A DNA stretch of 64,000 nt from Anaerolineae bacterium (lineage in GTDB: Bacteria; Chloroflexota; Anaerolineae; Aggregatilineales; J027): contig JAJTXY010000002.1 in the NCBI GenBank assembly GCA_021463865.1, positions 252,219 through 316,218 of the forward strand, given 5' to 3'. Shown here piece by piece: positions 35,886 through 44,450 of the stretch (its first letter is position 1; each line of letters opens with the position of its first letter). The position numbers and the translations under genes were made by a program. The notes under the pieces are model-generated. The model saw nothing but the letters and a program-made list of their open reading frames with translations, was not told the DNA's origin and made no database searches.

Positions 35886-35914
35886 TTGACTTGCCTATAG
35901 GACAAGAGTATAAT
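35886..35914 (+). promoter_or_regulatory. Sigma70-type promoter for the DUF4388/GTPase genes
   Basis: TTGACT (35886-35891), 17-bp spacer, TATAAT (35909-35914), divergent from the upp promoter and 37 bp away from it. The distance to the ATG at 36001 gives a leader of about 80 nt. Confidence 0.85.
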
Positions 35915-36000
35915 CCCAATGAAGGTTGGCTGATTCATTGATATTGCATTAACACACTGTCAAGGCTAGTTTCTAGCGACTCCAGGAGCATTACACATCA

Positions 36001-36891
36001 ATGGCGCTTAAAGGTAATCTAGCGGTTTTTACAACCACGCAATTGCTCAATTTAATTAACCTGTCAAAGAAATCTGGAGTCCTTACCATCTACGAAGGTC
36101 ACAAAACGGGTAAAAAATTGATCATGGGGGACGGCCTTACGCAAATTGATGAAGTCGCCCCCGGCAAAGAAGTCGCTAATCTCAATTTTCAGCAGGGGAT
36201 GCTGGTATTTGCTCAAATGAACGGTAAGGATGGTCATCTTGCCAGTATTTTGCAGCGAGCCGGGAAACTGAATGAAGAACAAGCCCGTACTATCCGTGAA
36301 AAAGCGTCCTCGCTCAATGATAAAGGGTTGGCGTTGCGCCTTATCAATGCAAACTATGTCACCAAAAATGATATTGTTCGCAGCATCCAAAAACACGCTG
36401 TCAGCATCGTCTTTGACCTGATGACGTGGAAACAGGAACCCTTCGAATTTAAAGAAAATATCGCCCCGCCCGACAGTCACATCCTCGTGCCAATTGACCT
36501 AAAAAACGTTATTATCGAAGGCACGCGCATTATCACCGAGCAGAAACATCTGGAAGAAGAAATCGAAAATCTCGATTTTGCGTTAAAATTCCCAGAGAAT
36601 CCGGGTGAAAAGTTCAAGAACGTGCAGCTTGGCACGAATGAATGGCGTGTAGTGGGCTTCATCAACGGCAAAAATACCATTCGGCAGATCGGCAAGGCGT
36701 GTAACATGACCGATACCGAAATCCGACGGATTGTGTATGGCTTGTTGCAGGCTGGTTTGGTTCAGATGATTCGACCCCAGTCGGCAGAACAACCCAAACG
36801 TGGCACAGACCTGAAACGGCAGCAGCCCGCCAATACCCGAATTGAGCGTGATGTCATTCAGCGTCTGATTGTAAAAATTAAGAATACCTAG
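36001..36891 (+). CDS. DUF4388 (PATAN-like) domain protein
   Basis: 296 residues. The N-terminal ALKGNLAVFTTTQLLNLINLSKKSGVL is the characteristic DUF4388 opening, followed by NFQQGMLVFAQM, where the domain usually ends. The middle has two helical segments (LASILQRAGKLNEEQARTI, LALRLINANYVTKNDIVRSI) and the C-terminus a second winged-helix-like domain (EWRVVGFINGKNTIRQIGKACNMTDTEIRRIVYGLL). DUF4388 proteins often pair with small GTPases in motility or two-component signalling in deep-branching bacteria; here a GTPase gene follows after 83 bp. CAGGAG lies about 13 bp before the ATG, rather far. Confidence 0.85.
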   Translation: MALKGNLAVFTTTQLLNLINLSKKSGVLTIYEGHKTGKKLIMGDGLTQIDEVAPGKEVANLNFQQGMLVFAQMNGKDGHLASILQRAGKLNEEQARTIREKASSLNDKGLALRLINANYVTKNDIVRSIQKHAVSIVFDLMTWKQEPFEFKENIAPPDSHILVPIDLKNVIIEGTRIITEQKHLEEEIENLDFALKFPENPGEKFKNVQLGTNEWRVVGFINGKNTIRQIGKACNMTDTEIRRIVYGLLQAGLVQMIRPQSAEQPKRGTDLKRQQPANTRIERDVIQRLIVKIKNT

Positions 36892-36974
36892 TTTAGTCAT
36901 CATTTTTTATCATCCGTGCTAGGGAGGGGGTTACTCCCGGCTTTCATGGTAGAAATGCGAGTAACGAGACACCT

Positions 36975-37520
36975 ATGCAAACTGTAAAAATGGTTATCAC
37001 TGGCCCTTTTAGTTCGGGCAAAACTGAATTTATTAAATCCATTAGCGAGATCGAGGTTGTCTCGACGGAAAGCCCTATCGCTAAAGATTCGCCGGAATCA
37101 ATGGAGAAAGCCAATACCACCGTTGCGATGGACTTTGGCCGTATCACAGTGGACGACGATTTAGTGCTGTATTTGTTTGGTACCCCCGGCCAGCGCCGTT
37201 TCGACTTTATGTGGGAAATTTTGGCAGAAGGCATGTTGGGTTTCGTGGTCATGGTGGATAGCTCCAAGCCAGAAACGTTCCGTGAAGCCCGCAGTATTTT
37301 GGAAACCTTTCGTGCCTATGCCCCGACGCCGTATGTCGTGGCCGCCAACAAACAAGACCACGAAGACGCATGGAAGCCAGAAGACTTGCGCATCGCCCTC
37401 CGGATTGAGGACGAAAACGTGAAACTGCTGTCCTGTGTTGCCAAGAACAAAGAAAGCGTCAAAGAAGTTCTATTGGAACTGCTCTATTCAATCTTGGAAG
37501 AGATGGACGCGCCAAAATAA
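36975..37520 (+). CDS. Small Ras/Arf-like bacterial GTPase
   Basis: 181 residues. P-loop GPFSSGKT (residues ~11-18), a switch I Thr in NTTVAMDFG, switch II LFGTPGQRRFDFMWE, and the base-specificity motif AANKQD (~residue 116-121). It belongs to the bacterial Arf/Rab-like GTPases that often pair with Roadblock/LC7 or DUF4388 proteins. No GAP (Roadblock) gene is adjacent. Together with the DUF4388 gene it likely forms a signalling module with an unknown output. No membrane anchor or lipidation motif is present. Confidence 0.9.
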   Translation: MQTVKMVITGPFSSGKTEFIKSISEIEVVSTESPIAKDSPESMEKANTTVAMDFGRITVDDDLVLYLFGTPGQRRFDFMWEILAEGMLGFVVMVDSSKPETFREARSILETFRAYAPTPYVVAANKQDHEDAWKPEDLRIALRIEDENVKLLSCVAKNKESVKEVLLELLYSILEEMDAPK

Positions 37521-37594
37521 TCCTTGCAATTGGCGAGGGGGCAGCAAACAAATTTTATCTTTTAATCACCATTGCAATCGCTAGGATTATTGCT

Positions 37595-38410
37595 GTGCCT
37601 TTATTGGTAACTGAAGCCCCTAATCCCGGTATTATCCATTATGAAACTTATGGTCGGGGTCGTCCGGTTCTATTTTTGCACGGATGGCTCGGCTCATGGG
37701 CCTTGTGGCGTCCCACTATTGAAGCGTTGGGTCAAGAATATAAAACCTATTCCCTAGATTTTTGGGGCTTTGGTGAAAGTCGCGGTTCGGGCGAAAACTC
37801 GGCTAATCTCCAGTCTTTTCAGGTAGATAGCTTCGTCGAGATGGTCAACCAATTTATGGATAAATTGGGCATCCCCAAAGCCGCCGTGGTTGGACACAGC
37901 ATGGGGGGGACGGTCTCGCTGAACACAGGGATCAAGTACCCCGATAAGGTTGTCAAAGCCTGCTGTATAGGCTCCCCCATCAACGGCAATTCCTTAAACT
38001 TGCTGCTCAAGCTCTCTGGTGTACCCGCCTTTGCCTTTATTGTGTGGCGCTTCCCCCCGCTGCTGCGAATGTTCTTACGCATCTACAGCCGCTTTATGGC
38101 AAAAGATGGCAAAAAGATGGCCGCGATGATTAATCAAGATGTGTCGCAGGTCACCATGGAATCCTTCTTCCAAAGTATTGGTACCCTCCGTGAGACCAAT
38201 CTCACTAATCAACTCAACAAAATCACCATGCCGACGCTAGGGATTTATGGCAAGCGCGACATCATTGTAAATCCCAATCAGCGCCATCTCTTGGCAAAAG
38301 GTGTACCCCATGCCAAAGTCGTCTATATTGAGGATGCGGGACATTTCCCCATGCTGGATACCCCCGAACTCTTCTTGGAGACGCTGCGGAATTTCCTAAA
38401 AATTAAATAG
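37595..38410 (+). CDS. Alpha/beta hydrolase
   Basis: 271 residues from a GTG start. The fold is shown by FLHGWLGSWALWRP (oxyanion HGW), the nucleophile elbow VVGHSMGGTVSL with Ser at ~residue 98, an Asp in GIYGKRDIIVNP and a His in EDAGHFPMLDTPELF. It is a serine hydrolase or related enzyme; the substrate cannot be deduced. It follows the GTPase gene by 74 bp and precedes an AlaX gene by 45 bp, all on the same strand, but no functional link is evident. Confidence 0.85.
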   Translation: MPLLVTEAPNPGIIHYETYGRGRPVLFLHGWLGSWALWRPTIEALGQEYKTYSLDFWGFGESRGSGENSANLQSFQVDSFVEMVNQFMDKLGIPKAAVVGHSMGGTVSLNTGIKYPDKVVKACCIGSPINGNSLNLLLKLSGVPAFAFIVWRFPPLLRMFLRIYSRFMAKDGKKMAAMINQDVSQVTMESFFQSIGTLRETNLTNQLNKITMPTLGIYGKRDIIVNPNQRHLLAKGVPHAKVVYIEDAGHFPMLDTPELFLETLRNFLKIK

Positions 38411-38455
38411 TCGTGCCCAACGACCATCCACATAATTATCTCAATGAGGCGACGT

Positions 38456-39175
38456 ATGACCGAACTCCTCTATCAATTAGATGCGTATCTACATGAATTT
38501 GAGGCTATCGTTACCGCGATTGACCCCGAAACGAAGGGCGTCATGCTTGATAAAACGGCTTTCTATCCGGGTGGTGGGGGTCAGCAACCCGATGCCGGGG
38601 TATTGATCGCAGGGAATGTTCGGTATGTCGTCAGCCAAGCCAAGAAAAATGGTGATACCGTCTTACATTTGATTGAGGGCGAGAACTATCCTACTGTCGG
38701 TACAATGGTGAAAGGTGTGCTGGATTGGGAGCGGCGTTATGCTGCCATGCGTACCCACACCGCAATGCACATCCTGTGTGGGGTGATCTGGCGCAAGTTT
38801 GGCGTCAGTGTGACGGGAGGTAATATGGAATTGCTCAAAGGGCGCATGGACTTTGAATTTGGCGAACTCACCCGCGAGACGATTGCCGAAATTGAGCGCG
38901 ACATCAATAGCGAAGTAGCAGCGGCGCGTCCGGTGCGGGTAGCGATTTTACCCCGTGAAGAAGCCTTTCAAATCCCTGACCTCATTCGCACCAAAATCAA
39001 CCTGCTGCCCCCGCAAATTCAGCAAGTTCGCATAGTAGAGCTTGTCGGGCTAGATTTGCAGGCGGACGGCGGTACGCATGTCCACAATACGTCGGAAGTC
39101 GGGCACATCCGCATTACCGATTATCAAAGCAAGGGCAAGGCCAATAAACGGCTGTATATTGAGCTAAACGCATAG
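38456..39175 (+). CDS. alaX: Alanyl-tRNA editing protein (AlaX)
   Basis: Hydrolyses mischarged Ser- or Gly-tRNA(Ala). 239 residues from ATG 38456, with GAGG 6 bp upstream; an ATG at 38444 lacks a good Shine-Dalgarno. The N-terminal LDKTAFYPGGGGQQPDAGVL matches the AlaX beta-barrel motif, zinc ligands HTAMH at ~residue 99-103 and DGGTHVHNTSEVGHIRI near the C-terminus. The cysteine usually found just before GGTHV in full AlaRS is absent, as in stand-alone AlaX-M. This is a free-standing editing domain without the AlaRS catalytic core. Confidence 0.88.
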   Translation: MTELLYQLDAYLHEFEAIVTAIDPETKGVMLDKTAFYPGGGGQQPDAGVLIAGNVRYVVSQAKKNGDTVLHLIEGENYPTVGTMVKGVLDWERRYAAMRTHTAMHILCGVIWRKFGVSVTGGNMELLKGRMDFEFGELTRETIAEIERDINSEVAAARPVRVAILPREEAFQIPDLIRTKINLLPPQIQQVRIVELVGLDLQADGGTHVHNTSEVGHIRITDYQSKGKANKRLYIELNA

Positions 39176-39194
39176 GGAAAATTTAGGGAAATTC

Positions 39195-39668
39195 ATGGAA
39201 ATTCGCAATGCTACCCCTAACGATTATTCGCCGATCATCAAAGTTATAAATGATTGGTGGGGTGGTCGTCACATGAGTGATATGCTGCCCAAGCTGTTTT
39301 TTGTGCATTTTCAGGACACCAGCTTTATTGCTATTGAGGACGATCAAATTGCAGGATTCCTCATCGGCTTCTTGTCGCAAACGTTTCCAAATGAGGCGTA
39401 TATCCATTTTGTGGGGGTACATCCCGATTTTCGGAAAAAAGGCGTGGGCAAACTGCTGTACGAGCAATTCTTTGAGGTTGTTCGCCAACATGGTCGCCAT
39501 ATCGTGCGCTGTGTCACCTCACCCATCAATCAGACCTCAATTGCCTTCCATACCCAGATGGGGTTTGCTGCCGAACCCGGCACATTGGTAAGCGAGTCGG
39601 GAGTTCCGGCTTCCCCCAACTATGACGGGGCGGGGGAACATCGTGTGCGATTTGTCAAGGAAATTTAG
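39195..39668 (+). CDS. GNAT-family N-acetyltransferase
   Basis: 157 residues. The GNAT core is visible as YIHFVGVHPDFRKKGVGKLLYEQFF (motif A, acetyl-CoA binding, ~residues 72-97) followed by SPINQTSIAFHTQMGF (motif B). ATG 39195 has AGGGAAATTC 6 bp upstream. The acceptor cannot be deduced. It lies 19 bp after alaX. Confidence 0.85.
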   Translation: MEIRNATPNDYSPIIKVINDWWGGRHMSDMLPKLFFVHFQDTSFIAIEDDQIAGFLIGFLSQTFPNEAYIHFVGVHPDFRKKGVGKLLYEQFFEVVRQHGRHIVRCVTSPINQTSIAFHTQMGFAAEPGTLVSESGVPASPNYDGAGEHRVRFVKEI

Positions 39669-39680
39669 TTGAAAACTCCC

Positions 39681-39708
39681 TAGACACCCCGCTGTAGCGT
39701 CCTATAAT
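39681..39708 (+). promoter_or_regulatory. Promoter for pcm
   Basis: TAGACA (39681-39686), 16-bp spacer, TATAAT (39703-39708), 45 bp before the pcm ATG. Confidence 0.7.
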
Positions 39709-39752
39709 AGTCGTTAAGTATCAACAAGCTATCAGCGATTGGGACTCATGCT

Positions 39753-40409
39753 ATGCTGACCGACCAAGATTTTGCCCTTGAACGCGAGCATATGGTACGG
39801 GAACAACTGATTGACCGCAATATCAGTGATCCACGAGTATTAGATGCCATGCGCCGTGTTCCGCGCCATGCTTTTGTTCCCGATAACCTCCAGTTTGCTG
39901 CTTACCGTGACCGCCCCCTCCCCATTGGACATGAACAAACCATTTCCCAGCCTTATATCGTAGCGTTGATGATTGAATTGCTTCAATTAAGCGGGCATGA
40001 AATCATTCTGGAAATTGGCACCGGGTCAGGCTATCAGACCGCACTATTGGCGGAATTGGGTGCTTTTGTCTATTCGCTAGAGCGCAATCTCGATCTTGCC
40101 GAAAAAGCAGGCGAACGCTTGGCTGACCTCGGCTATCACAATGTTGAAGTCCTACCCGGCGATGGAAGTCAGGGATTGGCGGATATGGCCCCCTTTGACG
40201 CAATCGTCGTCAGTGCGTGTTCCCCCTCGATTCCCGGCCCACTCCGTGCTCAGATGCGCGATAACGGACGGATGGCAATTCCAGTTGGCTCAATGGAAAG
40301 TCAATATTTAGAGCGTGTCTGGCGCACAGGCGATACATGGCACATTGAACGCCTAATCCCGGTGATGTTTGTGCCGCTTTTTGGACGCTATGGTTTTACG
40401 GGACGCTAA
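39753..40409 (+). CDS. pcm: Protein-L-isoaspartate O-methyltransferase
   Basis: 218 residues. Repairs isoaspartyl residues in aged proteins by SAM-dependent methylation. Family signature: REQLIDRNISDPRVLDAMRRVPRHAFVP, GHEQTISQPYIVALMIELL, motif I ILEIGTGSGYQTALLAEL and VLPGDGSQGL. It is a single gene with its own promoter and terminator. Confidence 0.95.
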   Translation: MLTDQDFALEREHMVREQLIDRNISDPRVLDAMRRVPRHAFVPDNLQFAAYRDRPLPIGHEQTISQPYIVALMIELLQLSGHEIILEIGTGSGYQTALLAELGAFVYSLERNLDLAEKAGERLADLGYHNVEVLPGDGSQGLADMAPFDAIVVSACSPSIPGPLRAQMRDNGRMAIPVGSMESQYLERVWRTGDTWHIERLIPVMFVPLFGRYGFTGR

Positions 40410-40440
40410 ACTATAGATGTTTAACAAGAAATAGAATACC

Positions 40441-40477
40441 AAAGAGGCAATTTGTTATGATGCGGTTGCCTCTTTTT
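40441..40477 (+). terminator. Terminator of pcm, probably shared with aceA
   Basis: AAAGAGGCAA (40441-40450) pairs with TTGCCTCTTT (40466-40475), a perfect 10-bp stem with a 15-nt loop, then TTTTT on the plus strand. aceA converges from the other side and may use the same hairpin. Confidence 0.85.
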
Positions 40478-40494
40478 CATTCGATTTGGATCAA

Positions 40495-41787
40495 TCAGTG
40501 CATTTCAAATTGGGCCGTCTCGGTTGACCCCGCCAGAGCTGCTGTCGAGGCTACCCCACTCGTGATGGTCAAGAGTACCTGATCAAAATATCCTGTACCC
40601 GATTCCCGTTGATGGCGTGTGCCAGAATAGCCATACTGTTCGGCAGCGAATTCTTGCTGCTGCAATTCGACATAGGCGCTCATACCAGATTGGGCGTAGC
40701 GTTGAGCCAAGTTGAAGGTATGATAATTGATCGAGTGCCAGCCAGCTAATGTGATAAATTGGAATTTGTAGCCCATCGCTCCCAGTTCACGCTGAAACCG
40801 AATAATCGTGATGTCATCCAGACGACGTTTCCAATTGAAAGATGGGGAGCAGTTATAGGCCAACATCTTATCGGGGTACTGTGCGTGAATAGCCTCAGCA
40901 AATTGACGGGCTTCATCCAAATCGGGCGTCGAAGTTTCACACCAAATCAAATCCGCGAAGGGGGCATAAGCCAGACCCCGTGCAATCGCTGATTCGATGC
41001 CGGGCTGTACCACAAAATAACCTTCGGGGGTACGTTGGCCTGTCGTGAATTGATGGTCGTAAGGATCAATATCGCTCATCAATAGGGTTGCACTGTTGGC
41101 ATCGGTACGAGCAATTAAGACCGTCGGAACATCCAACACATCGGCTGCCAAGCGTGCGGCGGTCAGGGTACGGATAAATTGCGAAGTTGGGATCAAGACC
41201 TTGCCACCTAGATGACCACATTTTTTCTCCGCCGCCAATTGATCTTCAAAATGGACGCCGGATGCACCCGCTTCGATCATGGATTTCATCAGTTCAAACG
41301 CATGGAGCGGGCCACCAAAACCCGCTTCGGCATCGGCCACAATCGGGGCATACCAATAGGTGCTGTTATCGCCCTCGGCCCGATGAATCTGGTCAGCGCG
41401 GGTCAAAGCGTTGTTGAGGCGCTTAACCAAATTCGGGACACTATTGGAAGGATAGAGGCTCTGGTCAGGATAGGTCTGCCCGGCCAAATTAGCATCGGCG
41501 GCGACCTGCCACCCACTCAAGTAAATAGCTTTCAAACCAGCCCGTACCATCTGGACAGCTTGTGCTCCTGTCATTGCGCCCAATGTGTGGATATAGGGTT
41601 CATCTTGCAACAATGACCACAACCGTTCGGCCCCAACCTGTGCTAAAGTGTGTTCAACCAAGATCGAAGCACGCAACCGAAGCACGTCCATTGCACTATA
41701 GGGGCGTTGAATACCCTGCCAACGCGGATTGGTTTGCCACTCACGTTCTAGTTGCTGCTCTTGCTGTTGGATGGTAGTTTTTGGCAT
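40495..41787 (-). CDS. aceA: Isocitrate lyase
   Basis: First enzyme of the glyoxylate shunt: isocitrate to succinate plus glyoxylate. 430 residues, the usual bacterial length. The catalytic loop [14 protein letters not shown] (~residue 187-200), preceded by HFEDQLAAE, and [20 protein letters not shown] and [11 protein letters not shown] segments are typical. GAGAGGACGCC lies just before the ATG. Malate synthase, the second shunt enzyme, is encoded at the right edge of the window, separated by 21 kb. Confidence 0.97.
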   Translation of the reverse strand: MPKTTIQQQEQQLEREWQTNPRWQGIQRPYSAMDVLRLRASILVEHTLAQVGAERLWSLLQDEPYIHTLGAMTGAQAVQMVRAGLKAIYLSGWQVAADANLAGQTYPDQSLYPSNSVPNLVKRLNNALTRADQIHRAEGDNSTYWYAPIVADAEAGFGGPLHAFELMKSMIEAGASGVHFEDQLAAEKKCGHLGGKVLIPTSQFIRTLTAARLAADVLDVPTVLIARTDANSATLLMSDIDPYDHQFTTGQRTPEGYFVVQPGIESAIARGLAYAPFADLIWCETSTPDLDEARQFAEAIHAQYPDKMLAYNCSPSFNWKRRLDDITIIRFQRELGAMGYKFQFITLAGWHSINYHTFNLAQRYAQSGMSAYVELQQQEFAAEQYGYSGTRHQRESGTGYFDQVLLTITSGVASTAALAGSTETAQFEMH

Positions 41788-41997
41788 GGCGTCCTCTCAC
41801 TGGAATTAAATAATTGGAAAGTTGGTGAATCCTGATCTATTGTGAATAATGGTACAAATTCGGATTATGGGTTAAAACGCATCTTTCGATAGTTTTTGAA
41901 AAGCAGATGGGTAGGCTAGTTGGTCAATACTCCCCACCCAGTTGTGTAGGATTTCACAGATCGCCGTTTTGAGGTAAGGTATCACTTTTGGAGTTTT

Positions 41998-42714
41998 GTG
42001 AGGTTAGATAAATTGCCCCCGAAAAATGAACTTGCCTCGCGGCGGATTCTCTCGGTAACAGAGGAAGAATTAAGCCGCATCGTCTTAGATATTCATGATG
42101 GGCCAGTCCAGAATTTGTTCGCGGCCCTCTCGCTCATTACCCGCCTACAAAACGAAATTTCCCATCTGTCCTTTGAGCAATTACAATCAGCAGGAGTTGG
42201 CGAACTGATCCCGATTGTGGGACAAGTGGAGAAATTGATTGAAAACTCGCTGCACGAGATTAAATTTTTCTTGGGGACTTTTCGCCCACCCGAATTCCAC
42301 CGCCGAACGTTGGCTTCGATTGCCGAGGGGTTGGTGTATCAGCATGAGGAATGGACAGGTTGCACCGTCGAGTTGAATATATTGCCCCTCCCAGAAAACA
42401 TTTCCCTGCCCAGCAAAATCGCACTATATCGGATTTTGCAGGAAGCACTTTCAAACGGATTTCGCCATGCCGGGGTAGACCGCCAATGGGTAAAATTATG
42501 GAGTGAGGGCAACATGATTTGTTTGGAGGTGATAGATGAGGGCAAAGGTTTTGACCCACCGCCACTTGAAGGCCCAACCGCCACCGAACAGGAAGCCCAT
42601 ATCGGCCTGCGCGGGATGCGTGACCGTGTAGCATTGCTTGATGGCACCTTTCAATTGACCAGCAGCCCCGGTAAAGGGACTCAAATTTTAGTGAAGATAC
42701 CCGCCTATGTCTGA
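41998..42714 (+). CDS. NarL-type cytoplasmic sensor histidine kinase
   Basis: 238 residues from a GTG with GGAG upstream. HisKA_3 dimerisation motif RIVLDIHDGPVQNLFAAL with the phospho-His at ~residue 34, then a HATPase domain: ALYRILQEALSNGFRHAG (N-box), VIDEGKGFDPP (G1), HIGLRGMRDRVALLDG (G2). It has no membrane segment and only a ~20-residue N-terminus, so no sensor domain is present; signal input must come from a partner. The stop overlaps the response regulator start by 8 bp. Confidence 0.9.
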   Translation: MRLDKLPPKNELASRRILSVTEEELSRIVLDIHDGPVQNLFAALSLITRLQNEISHLSFEQLQSAGVGELIPIVGQVEKLIENSLHEIKFFLGTFRPPEFHRRTLASIAEGLVYQHEEWTGCTVELNILPLPENISLPSKIALYRILQEALSNGFRHAGVDRQWVKLWSEGNMICLEVIDEGKGFDPPPLEGPTATEQEAHIGLRGMRDRVALLDGTFQLTSSPGKGTQILVKIPAYV

Positions 42715-43345
42715 AAAAATCCGCCTCATGCTTGCCGATGACCATGCGCTGGTATTGCAGGGATTAACCACTCTGCTTGAACAAATCCCGGATATGGAAG
42801 TCGTGGCGACGGCCCATAATGGTGACGAACTATTGAACCTCTTAGGTCAGCATCAAGTTGATGTAGTGGTCATGGATTTACAGATGCCCTATCACGGGCT
42901 GACGGCGCTGGCGGAAATCCGCAAACGTGGCATGGCGGTACATGTGCTGGTGCTGACCGCTTTTGGGGATGGGGATAGTATCCGGTCAGCGCTTGAATTG
43001 GAAGCGGAAGGATTCGCACTCAAAACGGAATCACCCACCCAAACAGTCGAGGCGATTCGACAGGTGGCACAGGGGCGGTTAGTCTTTCCGCGTGCTGCCC
43101 AACGCTGGTTGGCAGTACAGCAGAAACCTCAGATTCAAGCCGAAAGCCTGCTGTCGCCGCGTGAATCGGATGTCTTGAAACAAGTGGCACGTGGGTTGAC
43201 CAACCCAGAAATTGCAGGTCAATTGAATGTCAGCGAAAATACCGTGCGTTTTCACCTGAAAAATATTTTTGAGAAATTGGGAGTCACCAATCGCACTGAG
43301 GCCGCCGCGTGGTTTTTTCAACAGGGTGGCTCAGCCGAATTGTAA
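42707..43345 (+). CDS. NarL/FixJ-family response regulator
   Basis: 212 residues. Receiver with LADDHALVLQGL (acidic pair), phospho-acceptor Asp in VVVMDLQMPYHG, and a LuxR-type HTH: LSPRESDVLKQVARGLTNPEIAGQLNVSENTVRFHLKNIFEKLG. It pairs with the histidine kinase, whose gene it overlaps by 8 bp. It could regulate the sigma/anti-sigma genes that follow 12 bp downstream, but no binding site is visible. Confidence 0.93.
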   Translation: MSEKIRLMLADDHALVLQGLTTLLEQIPDMEVVATAHNGDELLNLLGQHQVDVVVMDLQMPYHGLTALAEIRKRGMAVHVLVLTAFGDGDSIRSALELEAEGFALKTESPTQTVEAIRQVAQGRLVFPRAAQRWLAVQQKPQIQAESLLSPRESDVLKQVARGLTNPEIAGQLNVSENTVRFHLKNIFEKLGVTNRTEAAAWFFQQGGSAEL

Positions 43346-43357
43346 TGGGGGAAATCC

Positions 43358-43993
43358 ATGTTAACGATTGAGGACGCAGACATCATTCAAGGACTTCGAC
43401 GTGGCGACGAAAGCGTCTTTGTATCCCTGTTTGACGGCTATCAAAACTCACTGCTCCGCTTGGCATTGATGTATGCCACTGACCAGCGACTCGCCGAAGA
43501 AATTGTCCAAGAGACATGGCTGGCAGTCTTAAAAGGCATACACCGCTTTGAGGGTCGTTCGGCGCTCAAAACATGGATATACAGCATCCTCATTAATCGG
43601 GCCAAAACCGTCGCACAACATGAAGGCCGCTATAATAACTTGACACTATCCCTTGATGAGCAGGCCGAGTCGAATGAGCCGTCCGTGCCGATAGATCGCT
43701 TTCATCCGGACGACGATCACCCCTATCCGCATCATTGGCTGAACGGCCCATCAGACTGGGGTGACCTCCCCGAAGACAAATTACTCTCGGATGAGACCCA
43801 AAAGGTGATTTTAGCCGCGATTGACGACTTATCGCCAAATCAGCGTGAAGTCATTACCCTGCGAGATATTGAAATGCTGTCGTCCGAAGAAGCCTGTAAC
43901 ATCTTAGGGATTAGTGAGTCTAATCAGCGGGTTTTGCTGCATCGCGCACGGGCCAAAGTACGGCAGGCACTGGAAGAATATTTGGAGCGATAA
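43358..43993 (+). CDS. ECF-type RNA polymerase sigma factor
   Basis: 211 residues. Region 2: RRGDESVFVSLFDGYQNSLLRLALMYATDQRLAEEIVQETWLAVLKGIHRFEG, with the core RSALKTWIYSILINRAKT. Region 4: IDDLSPNQREVITLRDIEMLSSEEACNILGISESNQRVLLHRARAKVRQAL. A ~55-residue acidic linker separates the two regions. It is followed after 11 bp by a zinc anti-sigma gene, so the pair is a classic ECF regulatory unit. The target promoter is unknown. Confidence 0.92.
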   Translation: MLTIEDADIIQGLRRGDESVFVSLFDGYQNSLLRLALMYATDQRLAEEIVQETWLAVLKGIHRFEGRSALKTWIYSILINRAKTVAQHEGRYNNLTLSLDEQAESNEPSVPIDRFHPDDDHPYPHHWLNGPSDWGDLPEDKLLSDETQKVILAAIDDLSPNQREVITLRDIEMLSSEEACNILGISESNQRVLLHRARAKVRQALEEYLER

Positions 43994-44004
43994 GACGGGC
44001 AACT

Positions 44005-44286
44005 ATGGACGAACACGATTTAACCTGCCAAGAATTGGTAGAATTGGTTACAGATTATTTGGAAGGGGCATTGCCTGAAACGCAGTTCAAGCGTTTTGAG
44101 GAACACCTCTCTGCTTGTCATGATTGTCATCATTATTTCGACCAGATGCGGTTTACCATCCGTCTGGTGGGTCGGCTTTCCGAATCACACTTGAGTTCCG
44201 GGGCCAAAGATGAACTTCTCAGATTGTTCCGCGATTGGAAAAAAGAATTGCCCGAACAGGAAAAACCAGAAAACTTAGAAGAATAG
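44005..44286 (+). CDS. Zinc-binding anti-sigma factor
   Basis: 93 residues. The zinc-finger anti-sigma motif Hx3CxxC is present as EEHLSACHDCHHYF (~residues 31-44), after a helix LTCQELVELVTDYLEGALPE. It has no transmembrane helix, so it is a soluble, possibly redox- or zinc-responsive anti-sigma protein of the ZAS family. It probably holds the preceding sigma factor inactive. Confidence 0.88.
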   Translation: MDEHDLTCQELVELVTDYLEGALPETQFKRFEEHLSACHDCHHYFDQMRFTIRLVGRLSESHLSSGAKDELLRLFRDWKKELPEQEKPENLEE

Positions 44287-44308
44287 TTGGTTATTTCATC
44301 CAAATGTA

Positions 44309-44336
44309 TTGACAGAAAAAATAGACTGCGTTATCT
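44309..44336 (+). promoter_or_regulatory. Promoter of the lysine operon leader
   Basis: TTGACA (44309-44314), 16-bp spacer, TTATCT (44331-44336). Transcription should begin near 44343, giving a leader of about 380 nt before lysW, unusually long and full of structure. Confidence 0.82.
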
Positions 44337-44376
44337 TTTTGCCCACTTACACAGTATCAATGAGCAATTATTCAAC

Positions 44377-44430
44377 ATGACCATTTCATCTGTGACTTTG
44401 AAAAAAGGCAAAAAGCCAAACCGCACCTAA
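44377..44430 (+). CDS. Lysine-rich leader peptide 1 (attenuator)
   Basis: 17 codons: MTISSVTLKKGKKPNRT, stop TAA at 44428-44430. Four of five consecutive codons (44401-44415) encode Lys. The last codons lie inside the 5' arm of terminator 1, the classic arrangement for transcription attenuation by ribosome position. The Shine-Dalgarno (GAG) is weak. A very short frame MSNYST from ATG 44360 ends in an ATGA overlap with this start. Leader-peptide attenuation of a lysine cluster has been reported for Thermus thermophilus; by analogy lysine shortage would stall ribosomes here and allow read-through. This is inferred. Confidence 0.68.
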   Translation: MTISSVTLKKGKKPNRT

Positions 44431-44450
44431 CCGGGTGGTTTTTGTGTTTT
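44419..44450 (+). terminator. Leader terminator 1
   Basis: AACCGCACC (44419-44427) pairs with GGGTGGTT (44433-44440), 8 bp with one bulged A and one wobble, loop TAACC, then TTTGTGTTTT. Its 5' arm coincides with the end of leader peptide 1. Confidence 0.7.

Noticed and set aside
41788-41997. Promoter search in the divergent aceA/histidine kinase gap
   Set aside because: No pair of good -35/-10 hexamers at 16-18 bp spacing was found on either strand.
44360-44380. Short frame MSNYST at the start of the lys leader
   Set aside because: Too short to judge; it ends in ATGA with leader peptide 1 and may only help ribosome loading, so it is mentioned there rather than listed as a gene.
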